This document shows positions 7,971 through 16,034 of a stretch of 64,000 bases of DNA, piece after piece. Position 1 is the first letter of the stretch, and each line of letters begins with the position of its first letter. This DNA comes from a virus: positions 1 to 64,000 of the IMG/VR virus record IMGVR_UViG_3300044675_005584; one strand, written 5' to 3'. Position numbers and translations under genes: made by a program. Under the pieces are notes generated by a model. The model was not told the origin of the DNA. It worked only from the letters and a program-made list of their open reading frames with translations, and did no database searches.

Positions 7971-9935
7971 ATGGATAATTTTTTCTACAACCTAAACAAA
8001 AAGATGTCAGATTTGGCCAAACGCCAGGACCTGGCTGAAAGTGCTGTTACTGAACGTGACATGGGCAAACACAATAATGCCACAACTGGATTCAAGGCCT
8101 TGGCCAAGAAAGCTGGAGACAAATACGGAAGCAAAGCCGCAGGTGAACGTGTTGCTGGTGCTCAATTCCAGAAGATGAAAAAAGCTGGACAGTTGGAAGA
8201 AACCGACATGGACGAAAGTGCATTGCAAGCCTACATTGGCGATAAAAAGTATGGCCGTGATGGCATGGAAGCACTGCGTAAGGCCGGACGAGATGGTGCC
8301 AGCAAAGACAAAATGTCCAGCATCAGAAACAAATACAACAAGATGGACGAAGACGATGTAGAAGAAGGCAACCGGTTTGCTCATAATGTGCTCAAGGCCA
8401 AGGCTGCAGGAGTCAAGAAAGCCGATCTTGATGGTGACGGTGATATGGAAACAGTGCGCGAAGCTGACAAGCCAATGAGCCCTAAACAAAAATCATTTGC
8501 CAAACTGGCACCTCCCGCAGATAAAATCACTTTTGCTGACAAGATTGCTGGCGCTAAAAAAGAAGTTGATGAGATGTTGGGCGACGTAGCAGCCACAGCA
8601 ATGAAAAATGCAGTTGCTCCAAGAAAGAATCAAGATGCCATGGCCGGCAAGCAAGATCTAAAAAGACCCAGCAAAGAAACTCCATTGAAGAATGTTGGCA
8701 AAGGATTGAAAGCATTTGTGCAAGGCAAAGACGAACCCATGGATGAGGAAAAGACTCAGGAGCCACGGAGCAAAGGCACAGCATTTGATCCTGATTATCA
8801 GGCTCAGGCAAAAAAAGAAAAAGAAGGAACCGGCAATTTTGACAAGAAAAAAATCAGCACTGGCACTGTTTACACTCGTCGACACAAGGATGACGAGGAA
8901 GAAGTCAAATCAGATGAACCAAAAGCCAAAGGTCGTCCAAAAGGTCCTGCCAAGGGTCCTGAGCGTGTGACAGCCAAGAGCTACAAGTACAAAGGTGGTC
9001 GTCCAGTAAAAGAAAATGACATCTCTATTGCTGACCGTGGCGAGTACGATCAAGAAGGCGACATGGCCAAGGAACAGTTACACACTATTAAATTGGCTGC
9101 AAGAGAACTGGCCAGTATTCTCAGCGACAATGAAAATTTACCAGAATGGGTACAAAGCAAAATCACCAAGGCCATGGACTATATTGACACAGCACGTGAT
9201 TACATGATAGCAACCAAGGCTGATCGAGAAACAATGGCTGAACGATCGGCGCGGCCAGTGCAAAAATCTGCCAAAGGTCGCAAACCAGATTTCTTGGATA
9301 TTGACGGCGACGGCGACAAAAAAGAGCCAATGAAAAAAGCAGTTGCCGACAAGAAAGAGAAAAAAGTCGCTGAAACAACCACAAGTGGTAGTGTGGCAAC
9401 AGCTCCAGAAACTAAAAAATCATCAGGCAGTATGCAGTTTGGCAAAGGTGTTTATGAAGGTGCCATTGCAGAAAGCTATCAAAAGAAATTGAATACAGTG
9501 CTTGCTGAAGCCATGAATGTGACTGTGACCATGAACAATCAAGATGACGGCAATCCTACCAAGACCATAAATGTCAGTGCTGATGGAGAAGATGCTGAGA
9601 AATTGGCAGAGATTTTAAAGTTGGCTGGCCTAGGCGGCCAATCTGGTGGATGTAGCTCATGTGGTCAGGCACCATGCGGTTGCCAAACCATGGACGAAGC
9701 CTACGGTGATACAACTGCTACCATGAATAGTCCAGACTACCCAACTGATACTGAAACCATCGACGGTGACGATCCATACCTACGCAGATTCAGCGGCGGT
9801 CTAAATGGTGCCAAGTCAACTGGTCAGACCACCATTCCGGTCATTGCCGGTCAAATGCGTAGAACAAGTACCATGGAAGAAAATGTGGAACTTGAGCGCA
9901 GTTTGTTTAACACTTGGAAAACGTACAAAGGCTAA
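7971..9935 (+). CDS. Large charged, mostly disordered virion or prohead-core-like protein
   Basis: 654 aa, very rich in Lys, Asp, Glu and Ala. It contains two EF-hand/dockerin-like loops (ADLDGDGDMET near 155; FLDIDGDGDKKE near 442) and a helical domain near 355-415 (YDQEGDMAKEQLHTIKLAARELASILSD...). Cys-rich GGCSSCGQAPCGCQ lies near 560. Several L/I-A-E/S-type sites (DLAES, AIAES, VLAEA) could be prohead protease sites. I infer a core or internal head protein, partly processed. It starts 4 nt after the preceding stop with an AGGAT ribosome-binding site. Confidence 0.6.
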   Translation: MDNFFYNLNKKMSDLAKRQDLAESAVTERDMGKHNNATTGFKALAKKAGDKYGSKAAGERVAGAQFQKMKKAGQLEETDMDESALQAYIGDKKYGRDGMEALRKAGRDGASKDKMSSIRNKYNKMDEDDVEEGNRFAHNVLKAKAAGVKKADLDGDGDMETVREADKPMSPKQKSFAKLAPPADKITFADKIAGAKKEVDEMLGDVAATAMKNAVAPRKNQDAMAGKQDLKRPSKETPLKNVGKGLKAFVQGKDEPMDEEKTQEPRSKGTAFDPDYQAQAKKEKEGTGNFDKKKISTGTVYTRRHKDDEEEVKSDEPKAKGRPKGPAKGPERVTAKSYKYKGGRPVKENDISIADRGEYDQEGDMAKEQLHTIKLAARELASILSDNENLPEWVQSKITKAMDYIDTARDYMIATKADRETMAERSARPVQKSAKGRKPDFLDIDGDGDKKEPMKKAVADKKEKKVAETTTSGSVATAPETKKSSGSMQFGKGVYEGAIAESYQKKLNTVLAEAMNVTVTMNNQDDGNPTKTINVSADGEDAEKLAEILKLAGLGGQSGGCSSCGQAPCGCQTMDEAYGDTTATMNSPDYPTDTETIDGDDPYLRRFSGGLNGAKSTGQTTIPVIAGQMRRTSTMEENVELERSLFNTWKTYKG

Positions 9936-10426
9936 TGAAAACTCTTAAAGACTACATCACAGAAAGTGAAAACTGGATGCAGACTCCTGCCGAAGGTGAT
10001 AACTTTGGCATTGAATTGTCTGATGGCACCTTGATTGAATCTTATATCCTTGAGCTGGCAGATGACAGTATCCTACTTGATGCCACAGTAGATATAGTAA
10101 GTGTGTTAGAGTCCTGGAACTTGCTTAGTGAGCAGGAATCAGAAGACACAGTGATCCTGGAAACTCAGGATGACGACATGGACGAAGCCAAATACCAAGG
10201 TCGCGAAGTTCCGTTAGGAAAACCCATGAAGGGAGATGTAAAAAAATCCAAGGTGTATGTGCGAGATCCGTCAACAGGCAACATCAAAAAAGTAAACTTT
10301 GGTGATCCCAACATGCGTATCAAGAAAACCAGTCCTGCACGTAGGAAAAGTTTCAGAGCCAGACACAACTGTGCAAACCCGGGCCCTAGAACAAAGGCTC
10401 GATATTGGTCGTGCCGAGCTTGGTAA
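9935..10426 (+). CDS. Putative capsid-targeted protein with Cys/His C-terminal motif
   Basis: 163 aa from the ATG that overlaps the preceding stop (TAATG); an in-frame ATG 21 nt upstream is less likely. The N-terminus MKTLKDYITE is a close match to T4 capsid-targeting sequences, with I-T-E as cleavage site. The last 25 residues are basic and contain H-N-C...Y-W-S-C-R-A-W, a possible zinc or nucleic-acid-binding tag. Middle: an acidic domain with a beta-type opening (GDNFGIELSDGTLIESYIL). Function unknown; head-associated by inference. Confidence 0.6.
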   Translation: MKTLKDYITESENWMQTPAEGDNFGIELSDGTLIESYILELADDSILLDATVDIVSVLESWNLLSEQESEDTVILETQDDDMDEAKYQGREVPLGKPMKGDVKKSKVYVRDPSTGNIKKVNFGDPNMRIKKTSPARRKSFRARHNCANPGPRTKARYWSCRAW

Positions 10427-10442
10427 TTAAAAGGAAAATAAA

Positions 10443-10958
10443 ATGAGTGAAGCAAATGTCTCAATAGGAAATATAGCCAACGCAGTCTGGTACACAGACA
10501 AAGCAGAAATTGTCACTGGAAATACAGTAGCCTCCTACAACATCTTTGAAGTCAACGTAGCTCAGCCTGTGACTCTGGGCGGATTTGTTGTAAACGGCAA
10601 TGCCGCATTGACCACTACCTATACAGGAGCCAACATTATTGGATGTGCCATAACCGGCACAGGCATAGCGGCCAATACGACCATATCAAGTCAGACCAAA
10701 AATAGTGATTCAGTCACTACCAGTTTCACACTCAGCGCCAATGCCACAGCCAATAACGGTAATGCCGCCAGCTTCTCACAGTTTACTGTGAACTTTCCTG
10801 CTCCGGGCAATATCTACAGTGCGGCTCCACAAGTGGCTGCAAGTTCAAGACAACAGATCTATGTTGGTGCTGGAAATTATCTCACAGTGACCAGCACAGG
10901 TAACACAACAACCACAAGAGAATTGGGCACAGCAAGTTCAGCCACTGCGGCAGGATAA
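10443..10958 (+). CDS. Thr/Ala/Asn-rich structural protein
   Basis: 171 aa with strong RBS (AAGGAA). The composition (Thr, Ser, Ala, Asn, Gly; almost no Lys or Cys) and repeated beta-strand-like stretches are typical of phage decoration, collar or fibre proteins. It lies between capsid-targeted proteins, so a head decoration role is possible but unproven. Confidence 0.55.
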   Translation: MSEANVSIGNIANAVWYTDKAEIVTGNTVASYNIFEVNVAQPVTLGGFVVNGNAALTTTYTGANIIGCAITGTGIAANTTISSQTKNSDSVTTSFTLSANATANNGNAASFSQFTVNFPAPGNIYSAAPQVAASSRQQIYVGAGNYLTVTSTGNTTTTRELGTASSATAAG

Positions 10959-10962
10959 TCCA

Positions 10963-11337
10963 GTGAGAGCCCAAGAGTTTGTTGTTGAGCACAAAAAAGG
11001 AAAAATCACCCGGCGTTTGCAAAATGCTACAGTTGGTTTGCACACCTTTATTGACAACGAATACAAGGATCGTGTATACGAATTGAACCGCGTGATGATG
11101 GCAGTAGCCATGGCTGACGGGTCAGGTGATCCTATAGATATTGACAGCGAATCATGGGCCGGTCGTAATGATATAGCGGCTCCTTATACTGAGCTAGAAG
11201 ATCGAATGATGCATCAGGCATTTAAAGCAATTGGATCCAAGCATAAAGATCTAAATCGTGGCGACACAAGCAGCCAAGAACATCCATCAGTTCACATTGC
11301 CAGTCCTGTACAGGCATTCAAAGGTTACCCTAGATGA
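10963..11337 (+). CDS. Small putative capsid-targeted protein, paralogue A
   Basis: 124 aa with a GTG start. N-terminus MRAQEFVVE resembles a capsid-targeting sequence. The C-terminus SPVQAFKGYPR is shared, with one substitution, by the next gene (SPVTAFKGYPR). The body is mixed alpha/beta with no recognised domain. The stop overlaps the next ATG (ATGA), so the two are translationally coupled. Confidence 0.6.
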   Translation: MRAQEFVVEHKKGKITRRLQNATVGLHTFIDNEYKDRVYELNRVMMAVAMADGSGDPIDIDSESWAGRNDIAAPYTELEDRMMHQAFKAIGSKHKDLNRGDTSSQEHPSVHIASPVQAFKGYPR

Positions 11338-11720
11338 GAGCACGAGAGTTTATCACTGAAGAACAACGGTTGCCGCCCGAGCAAGCGGACCCAATGCGTC
11401 AAACTTTTCTACTTCCTGGCTTGAGTTCTGATGCACCATATCAAACTTATAGATTTGGCATGGCCATGGCCCGTGCCAGGAGCAATGCAATCAAGGACAA
11501 TATAAATCCTTATATGTTGTCTTGGAATCAAGAAGAAGTCTTTGGCAATCATGCTGTAGTAGCCGGTATAGACAGTAATGTAGATCCCATCATAGATCAA
11601 GCATTACAAATGACTCAGACTCCAGGCGGAAAACAATTGATAGGCGATGCCCACAGTCATGAACCTCCTGGCATTGACACAACCAGTCCTGTTACAGCAT
11701 TCAAAGGCTATCCAAGGTAA
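11334..11720 (+). CDS. Small putative capsid-targeted protein, paralogue B
   Basis: 128 aa. N-terminus MRAREFITE (I-T-E site) and C-terminus DTTSPVTAFKGYPR match paralogue A, while the middle differs strongly. Both ends being conserved suggests they are functional tags, for targeting or assembly, on an old tandem duplication. Function unknown. Confidence 0.6.
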   Translation: MRAREFITEEQRLPPEQADPMRQTFLLPGLSSDAPYQTYRFGMAMARARSNAIKDNINPYMLSWNQEEVFGNHAVVAGIDSNVDPIIDQALQMTQTPGGKQLIGDAHSHEPPGIDTTSPVTAFKGYPR

Positions 11721-11727
11721 ATATTGG

Positions 11728-12165
11728 ATGAAAAAACTACTCCTACTTTTACTGATTGTTCCTGCTCTAGTCACAGCACAACCCCGACAACGTCCTGGAG
11801 TAACATACGATGCAGTTATTACTCGAGTAATCGACGGTGACACCGTGGCTTTTCAAGCCTCCTTTCTACCAGCACCACTCAAAAAAGAACTCAGCATTAG
11901 AGTTTTTGGCGTAGACACTCCTGAAAAAGGATTCCGCGCCCAGTGTGAAAGTGAAAAGCAACGAGGAGAAGCGGCATCGGCATTTACAAAACAAGCCATT
12001 GCTCAGGCAACTCAACGGCAGATTGTGCTGATTGACTGGGACAAATATGGCGGTCGTGTGCTAGGAGATGTGCTGTTAAACGGACAGAGCCTACGTCAAA
12101 TGCTTATTGCCAACGGTTTTGCACGTGAATATTACGGCGAAGCAAAGCAAAGCTGGTGTAATTAG
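11728..12165 (+). CDS. Exported staphylococcal-nuclease-like (thermonuclease) protein
   Basis: 145 aa from ATG at 11728. Residues 1-17 (MKKLLLLLLIVPALVTA) form a signal peptide with an A-x-A-like end. The SNase fold follows: VIDGDTVAF, RVFGVDTPEKG (carrying the Arg and Glu of the active site), KYGGRVLGDV (the second catalytic Arg) and LIANGFAREYYG. SNase enzymes cut DNA or RNA in a calcium-dependent way. An exported nuclease could degrade periplasmic or competing DNA. It lies 7 nt after paralogue B and is followed by a homing endonuclease gene. Confidence 0.85.
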   Translation: MKKLLLLLLIVPALVTAQPRQRPGVTYDAVITRVIDGDTVAFQASFLPAPLKKELSIRVFGVDTPEKGFRAQCESEKQRGEAASAFTKQAIAQATQRQIVLIDWDKYGGRVLGDVLLNGQSLRQMLIANGFAREYYGEAKQSWCN

Positions 12166-12173
12166 ACTAAATA
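12166..12173 (+). promoter_or_regulatory. Late promoter-like box (ACTAAATA)
   Basis: ACTAAATA follows the SNase stop and precedes a hairpin and the GTG start of the homing endonuclease. It matches the CTAAATA form seen before other late genes here. Confidence 0.45.
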
Positions 12174-12178
12174 AGGGT

Positions 12179-12208
12179 GTAGTTCGCGGAAGTGGAATTC
12201 CCAACTAC
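12179..12208 (+). other. RNA hairpin in the homing endonuclease leader
   Basis: GTAGTT (12179-12184) pairs with AACTAC (12203-12208), and GGAA (12188-12191) with TTCC (12198-12201). The hairpin is 12 nt upstream of an AAGGAG ribosome-binding site at 12221. T4 homing endonuclease genes such as I-TevI are known to be restrained by leader hairpins; a similar role here is inferred. Confidence 0.5.
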
Positions 12209-12234
12209 TCTAACGCTTATAAGGAGCAATCAGC

Positions 12235-12915
12235 GTGGATATTTACCACTACACTTATCAAATCACAAACAAGATCAATGGCCATATCTATGTTGGCGTA
12301 AGGCAATCGAAAGTTATTCCAACCGACGATACCAGCTATATGGGATCAGGCAATGCTATTAAAGCTGCTATCTTAAAATATGGAATACAGAACTTTGAAA
12401 AAACTATCATTTCACTTTACGAGAGTAGAGAAGAAGCATTAGTTGCCGAAGCCGCAATAGTAATTTTAGAGTTCGTTCAAAGAAAAGACACATATAATCT
12501 AAAACTTGGAGGTAAAGGTGGTTCCTTGAAAGGAAGACCTGTTTCAGACAAAACTAGGCAAAAAATATCCAAAGCTAATACAGGAAAATATATGCCACCT
12601 TTTTCTGAAGAGCATAAACGAAAAATGTCTGAGTCTATGAAAGGAAGGTCCACTCATAACAAAGGAAAATCCCCATCTGAAGAAACTAAAAGAAAAATGT
12701 CAGAGTCTGGAAAAAGACGAAACCCTATGTCTGAGGAAACCCGACAAAAATTATCCAAGGTAGGAAAAGGAAGACCTCATTCTGAAGAACATAAACGAAA
12801 AATATCTGAATCGAAACAAGGAAATCGCAGAAAGCCATTTTCAGAAGAGCATAAGAAAAAAATATCAGAAGCTCATAAGAAAAAATTATTATCCGCAGTA
12901 AGCACCGAGGCATAA
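12235..12915 (+). CDS. GIY-YIG homing endonuclease with NUMOD3 repeats
   Basis: 226 aa, GTG start behind AAGGAG. The GIY-YIG domain occupies residues 1-95: [22 protein letters not shown] (degenerate GIY/YVG pair), [20 protein letters not shown] and the catalytic Glu near [10 protein letters not shown]. From about 100 on there are five NUMOD3-type DNA-binding repeats (P.SEE(T/H)KRKMSES.KG). This is a free-standing mobile gene of the I-TevI/Seg type, inserted between the SNase and radical SAM genes. It is AT-richer than its neighbours, which fits transfer. Confidence 0.88.
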   Translation: MDIYHYTYQITNKINGHIYVGVRQSKVIPTDDTSYMGSGNAIKAAILKYGIQNFEKTIISLYESREEALVAEAAIVILEFVQRKDTYNLKLGGKGGSLKGRPVSDKTRQKISKANTGKYMPPFSEEHKRKMSESMKGRSTHNKGKSPSEETKRKMSESGKRRNPMSEETRQKLSKVGKGRPHSEEHKRKISESKQGNRRKPFSEEHKKKISEAHKKKLLSAVSTEA

Positions 12916-12922
12916 TTACAGT

Positions 12923-14059
12923 ATGACCAACTTCTATTGCGCAGCCCCCTGGCGGGGCTTGCATATCAACCCGCGCGGTGATGTAAAAACCTGCTGTGCT
13001 GGCAATCCCAACATGCTGGGCAATCTCAATACACAAACCATTGAACAGATACTTAATAGTTCGCTTATGGCCAAAATCCGCACCAGTCTGGCACAGGGCA
13101 AACCGCATGACTACTGTTCTAATTGTGTGAGAGCAGAAAGATTTGGTGCTGACAGCGAACGGCAATGGCACAACAATGTGAATCCTGGCTTTGACTATGC
13201 CACAGCCGGAGATCAATACCACTATCCTGTGATTGTAGATGTACGCTGGAACACCACTTGTAATCTGAGTTGTAACTACTGTGGCGAAGCATGCAGTAGC
13301 AAATGGGCCGCAATCAAAGGTATTCCATTCAAGTCCGGAGCAAGACCTTATTACGATGCAGTATGTGATTTTATTGCTGAACATTACGAACACATACATG
13401 AAGTGGCCTTGGTTGGTGGCGAACCTTTGTTGTTGCCAGAAAACGAACGTCTGCTAGATGTCATACCCCAGGATGCCATAGTTACACTGATTACTAATCT
13501 CAGTGTTGATTTAGAAAACAATAAAATTTTTAAAAAGCTATGCAATAGATCCCGGGTAGGCTGGAGTATGAGTTTTGACAACACAGGTGATCGACTGGAA
13601 TATGTCAGACACGGAGCCAAATGGGATCAAATACAGCAAAACTTGTCCACTATCAAAGGACTTATGAAGTCGCAAGGCCAATGGGGCGGCATACATGCAG
13701 TATACAATATTTACAATGCCACACGCATTTGTGAGTTGCGTGAGTTTGCTGAACAAACCGGAACCACTGTGCTATGGCAAAACTTGTTTCAACCCGAATA
13801 TCTTGATCCGTTTTTGCATGGACCCAGAGTTGCGCTAGAGGCCATTGCCGAGATTGAACGTTTTTATGCCATGAACATTGCAACACCCGCAGAAAAATCA
13901 TTCTTTGATCAGGCCTTGACCAATTATCATGCTGTGACCCAAGCCAGAAACGGCATTGAACACCAGTTTGCACAACATATTCAACGGATTGAAACCCAAT
14001 ATCACCCTGCCACACAAGGACAGTTTGCCCGATTGTGGCCTGAACTGGCAACGCTATGA
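12923..14059 (+). CDS. Radical SAM protein with SPASM/twitch-like N-terminus (1)
   Basis: 378 aa. The N-terminal 75 residues (FYCAAPWRGLHINPRGDVKTCCAG...GNLNTQTIEQILNS...YCSNCVRAE) have the Cys pattern of a SPASM/twitch auxiliary Fe-S domain. The radical SAM core follows, with CNLSCNYC near 113-120 holding the [4Fe-4S] cluster and VGGEPLLL as the SAM-binding GGE motif. Such enzymes make peptide or small-molecule modifications by radical chemistry; the substrate is unknown and no precursor peptide is visible nearby. The stop overlaps the next start (ATGA). Confidence 0.85.
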   Translation: MTNFYCAAPWRGLHINPRGDVKTCCAGNPNMLGNLNTQTIEQILNSSLMAKIRTSLAQGKPHDYCSNCVRAERFGADSERQWHNNVNPGFDYATAGDQYHYPVIVDVRWNTTCNLSCNYCGEACSSKWAAIKGIPFKSGARPYYDAVCDFIAEHYEHIHEVALVGGEPLLLPENERLLDVIPQDAIVTLITNLSVDLENNKIFKKLCNRSRVGWSMSFDNTGDRLEYVRHGAKWDQIQQNLSTIKGLMKSQGQWGGIHAVYNIYNATRICELREFAEQTGTTVLWQNLFQPEYLDPFLHGPRVALEAIAEIERFYAMNIATPAEKSFFDQALTNYHAVTQARNGIEHQFAQHIQRIETQYHPATQGQFARLWPELATL

Positions 14060-15195
14060 CAATCTTAAAGAGCCCTACATTTTGTTCTGCACCCTGGACC
14101 AGTTTAAATATTGATCAAACTGGTCGAGTAAGTCCTTGCTTTCACTGCCGTAGTGTGGTAGGCAATATCAAAGAGACGTCTATTCAAGAAGTTATCCATG
14201 GACCTGCATTAACAAGCATGCGCGAACACATGGCTCGTGGAGAATGGTACCCAGGATGTAGCTGGTGCAAAGAACTTGAAGAAACCACAGGCGTCAGTGG
14301 GCGTACAGTTCGATCTGCAAGCGAGCAAACTTTGAAAGCTATCGAGCATGATCCAGTTGATTATTTTGAACTACAACACATTGTGGTCAACTGGAGCAAT
14401 TTGTGCAATCTTGCCTGTACCTATTGCAATCCCGATACCAGTACAGCCTGGCAAAGCATCAAGGGTATTCCTATTAACCATGTCAAAAACGAACATCCAG
14501 ATTTAATTGAATTGATTCAAACACAAGGACACACTGTAAAAGGGCTGGCATTGGGTGGTGGTGAACCGCTTTTGCAAAAAGGTCTCGTGGATTTTTTGCA
14601 ATATCTTGTGCCCGAGCAGGTGCAAGTGTTGGTTACGACTAATCTCAGCATTGACATTACCAACAACCCCATATACAATGAACTACGCACCTGGCCAGGA
14701 GTACAGTGGCAAATCAGTTTTGACAATGTCAACAAAGATAAATTTGAATATGTCCGACATGGTGCCACGTGGGAAACTTTTGTTGACAATATTAAAATCA
14801 TGAAACAGCATGGGCAACGTGTAGTGGCACATCCTGCATATAGCATATATTGTGCTATGGATTTGGTTGAGTATTATGAATTTTGTATTGCGTACCAACT
14901 TGATTTATTCTGGTGCGAACTGATACATCCACAACATCTGGATGTAAGACGCTATTCAGAGTCAATACGACAACAAGCCATTGCGGAAATTGATCGAGTG
15001 GTGGAAAAATACAGTGATCATAAGAATCTGGCCATAGACACCTTGAAACGTTACCGTATGACCCTGGTAGACAATAGTTATCTTTATAAATTTCCAGAGT
15101 TTAACCCTCCACAGTTTCATGAAACAAAGGAACGAGAACTAAAAACAGCGCATACATTTGCACAACTATGGCCAGAACTGGAAAATCAAATATGA
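14056..15195 (+). CDS. Radical SAM protein with SPASM/twitch-like N-terminus (2)
   Basis: 379 aa, a paralogue of the preceding gene with the same layout: FCSAPWTSLNIDQTGRVSPCFHC...GNIKETSIQEVI, then CNLACTYC near 118-125 and LGGGEPLLQ. Shared downstream motifs include SFDN...YVRHGA and FAQLWPELE. The two may act as partners or as a heterodimer. Translationally coupled to both neighbours. Confidence 0.85.
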   Translation: MTILKSPTFCSAPWTSLNIDQTGRVSPCFHCRSVVGNIKETSIQEVIHGPALTSMREHMARGEWYPGCSWCKELEETTGVSGRTVRSASEQTLKAIEHDPVDYFELQHIVVNWSNLCNLACTYCNPDTSTAWQSIKGIPINHVKNEHPDLIELIQTQGHTVKGLALGGGEPLLQKGLVDFLQYLVPEQVQVLVTTNLSIDITNNPIYNELRTWPGVQWQISFDNVNKDKFEYVRHGATWETFVDNIKIMKQHGQRVVAHPAYSIYCAMDLVEYYEFCIAYQLDLFWCELIHPQHLDVRRYSESIRQQAIAEIDRVVEKYSDHKNLAIDTLKRYRMTLVDNSYLYKFPEFNPPQFHETKERELKTAHTFAQLWPELENQI

Positions 15196-16034
15196 CAAAC
15201 AATACTACTGAATCATCGGGCTTTGCAATTGAAATGGCCAACCCTAGTCAAGCAAGTTTAAAAGCAACTCAGCTGGACATTCCAGAACATAGTGGAAAAC
15301 ATCACGTCAATCAAACGCTAGAGTGGCTACCCACTGATACTAAAGAAAACTATGAAAAACTAATACAGGATCCAGAGCATCGTGCCTATTTTTCAGAACA
15401 AGGGTGGGATCAGCCTGGCGCAATCACTTATCGATTTAATAGTCACGGATTCCGTGCTGATGAATTTGATGGCGGCCCATATATGGTTGCTCTAGGATGT
15501 AGTTACACCATAGGGATTGGTCTACCCAATTCAGTGACCTGGCCTCAACAGACAGCCACAGCTATGGGACTTAAATGTGCCAACCTGGCATGGGGAGGAT
15601 ACAGTGCAGATTCTTGTTATCGCCTGGCTGAGTATTGGATTCCTGAACTCCGACCCAAATATGTATGCATGCTGGTACCACCCAGTCATAGAGTAGAAGT
15701 GCTTTTGGATGCTGGGGATCCATTGGTAATGCCTCACCAGTCTCTATTTGAAATTTTTATGCCACAAAATAAAAGTCAACTGTACAATCCCAATGATCAT
15801 TATCTCAAACATTGGTTTTTAAATGATGAAAATGCCATGGTAAACCAGCGTAAGAATATTCGAGCTATATATCAATTGTGTGCAGAATTTGATATACCAT
15901 GTACCATATTAGATGCTGTCGAACACATGTGTTGGAGTCGCGAAGAAATTGGCTATGCTAGAGATTTTTTACACGGTGGTCCCAGGATTCATAAAATACT
16001 TGCAGAAAAATTTGTAAATGCCTACACCAAATAA
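15192..16034 (+). CDS. SGNH/GDSL-type hydrolase-like protein
   Basis: 280 aa from the ATG overlapping the radical SAM stop. The segment MVALGCSYTIGIGLPNSVTWPQQTATAMG contains the block I Ser (GCSYT). NLAWGGYSADSCYRL resembles block II, and ARDFLHGGPRIHKILAEKF carries the D-x-x-H of block V. SGNH enzymes are esterases, lipases or deacylases. Its coupling to two radical SAM genes suggests a shared pathway, with unknown substrate. The end overlaps the large terminase start by 17 nt. Confidence 0.75.
   Translation: MTNNTTESSGFAIEMANPSQASLKATQLDIPEHSGKHHVNQTLEWLPTDTKENYEKLIQDPEHRAYFSEQGWDQPGAITYRFNSHGFRADEFDGGPYMVALGCSYTIGIGLPNSVTWPQQTATAMGLKCANLAWGGYSADSCYRLAEYWIPELRPKYVCMLVPPSHRVEVLLDAGDPLVMPHQSLFEIFMPQNKSQLYNPNDHYLKHWFLNDENAMVNQRKNIRAIYQLCAEFDIPCTILDAVEHMCWSREEIGYARDFLHGGPRIHKILAEKFVNAYTK

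Noticed and set aside
8007-8489. 160-codon reverse-strand frame opposite the large charged protein
   Set aside because: It is an antisense shadow of a Lys/Asp-rich coding sequence, with Phe/Val/Ser bias and no ribosome-binding site.
12598-12890. Repeats in the GIY-YIG gene as a tandem DNA repeat or CRISPR-like array
   Set aside because: The repetition is at protein level (NUMOD3 motifs) and the DNA units are imperfect and contiguous in frame, with no spacers.
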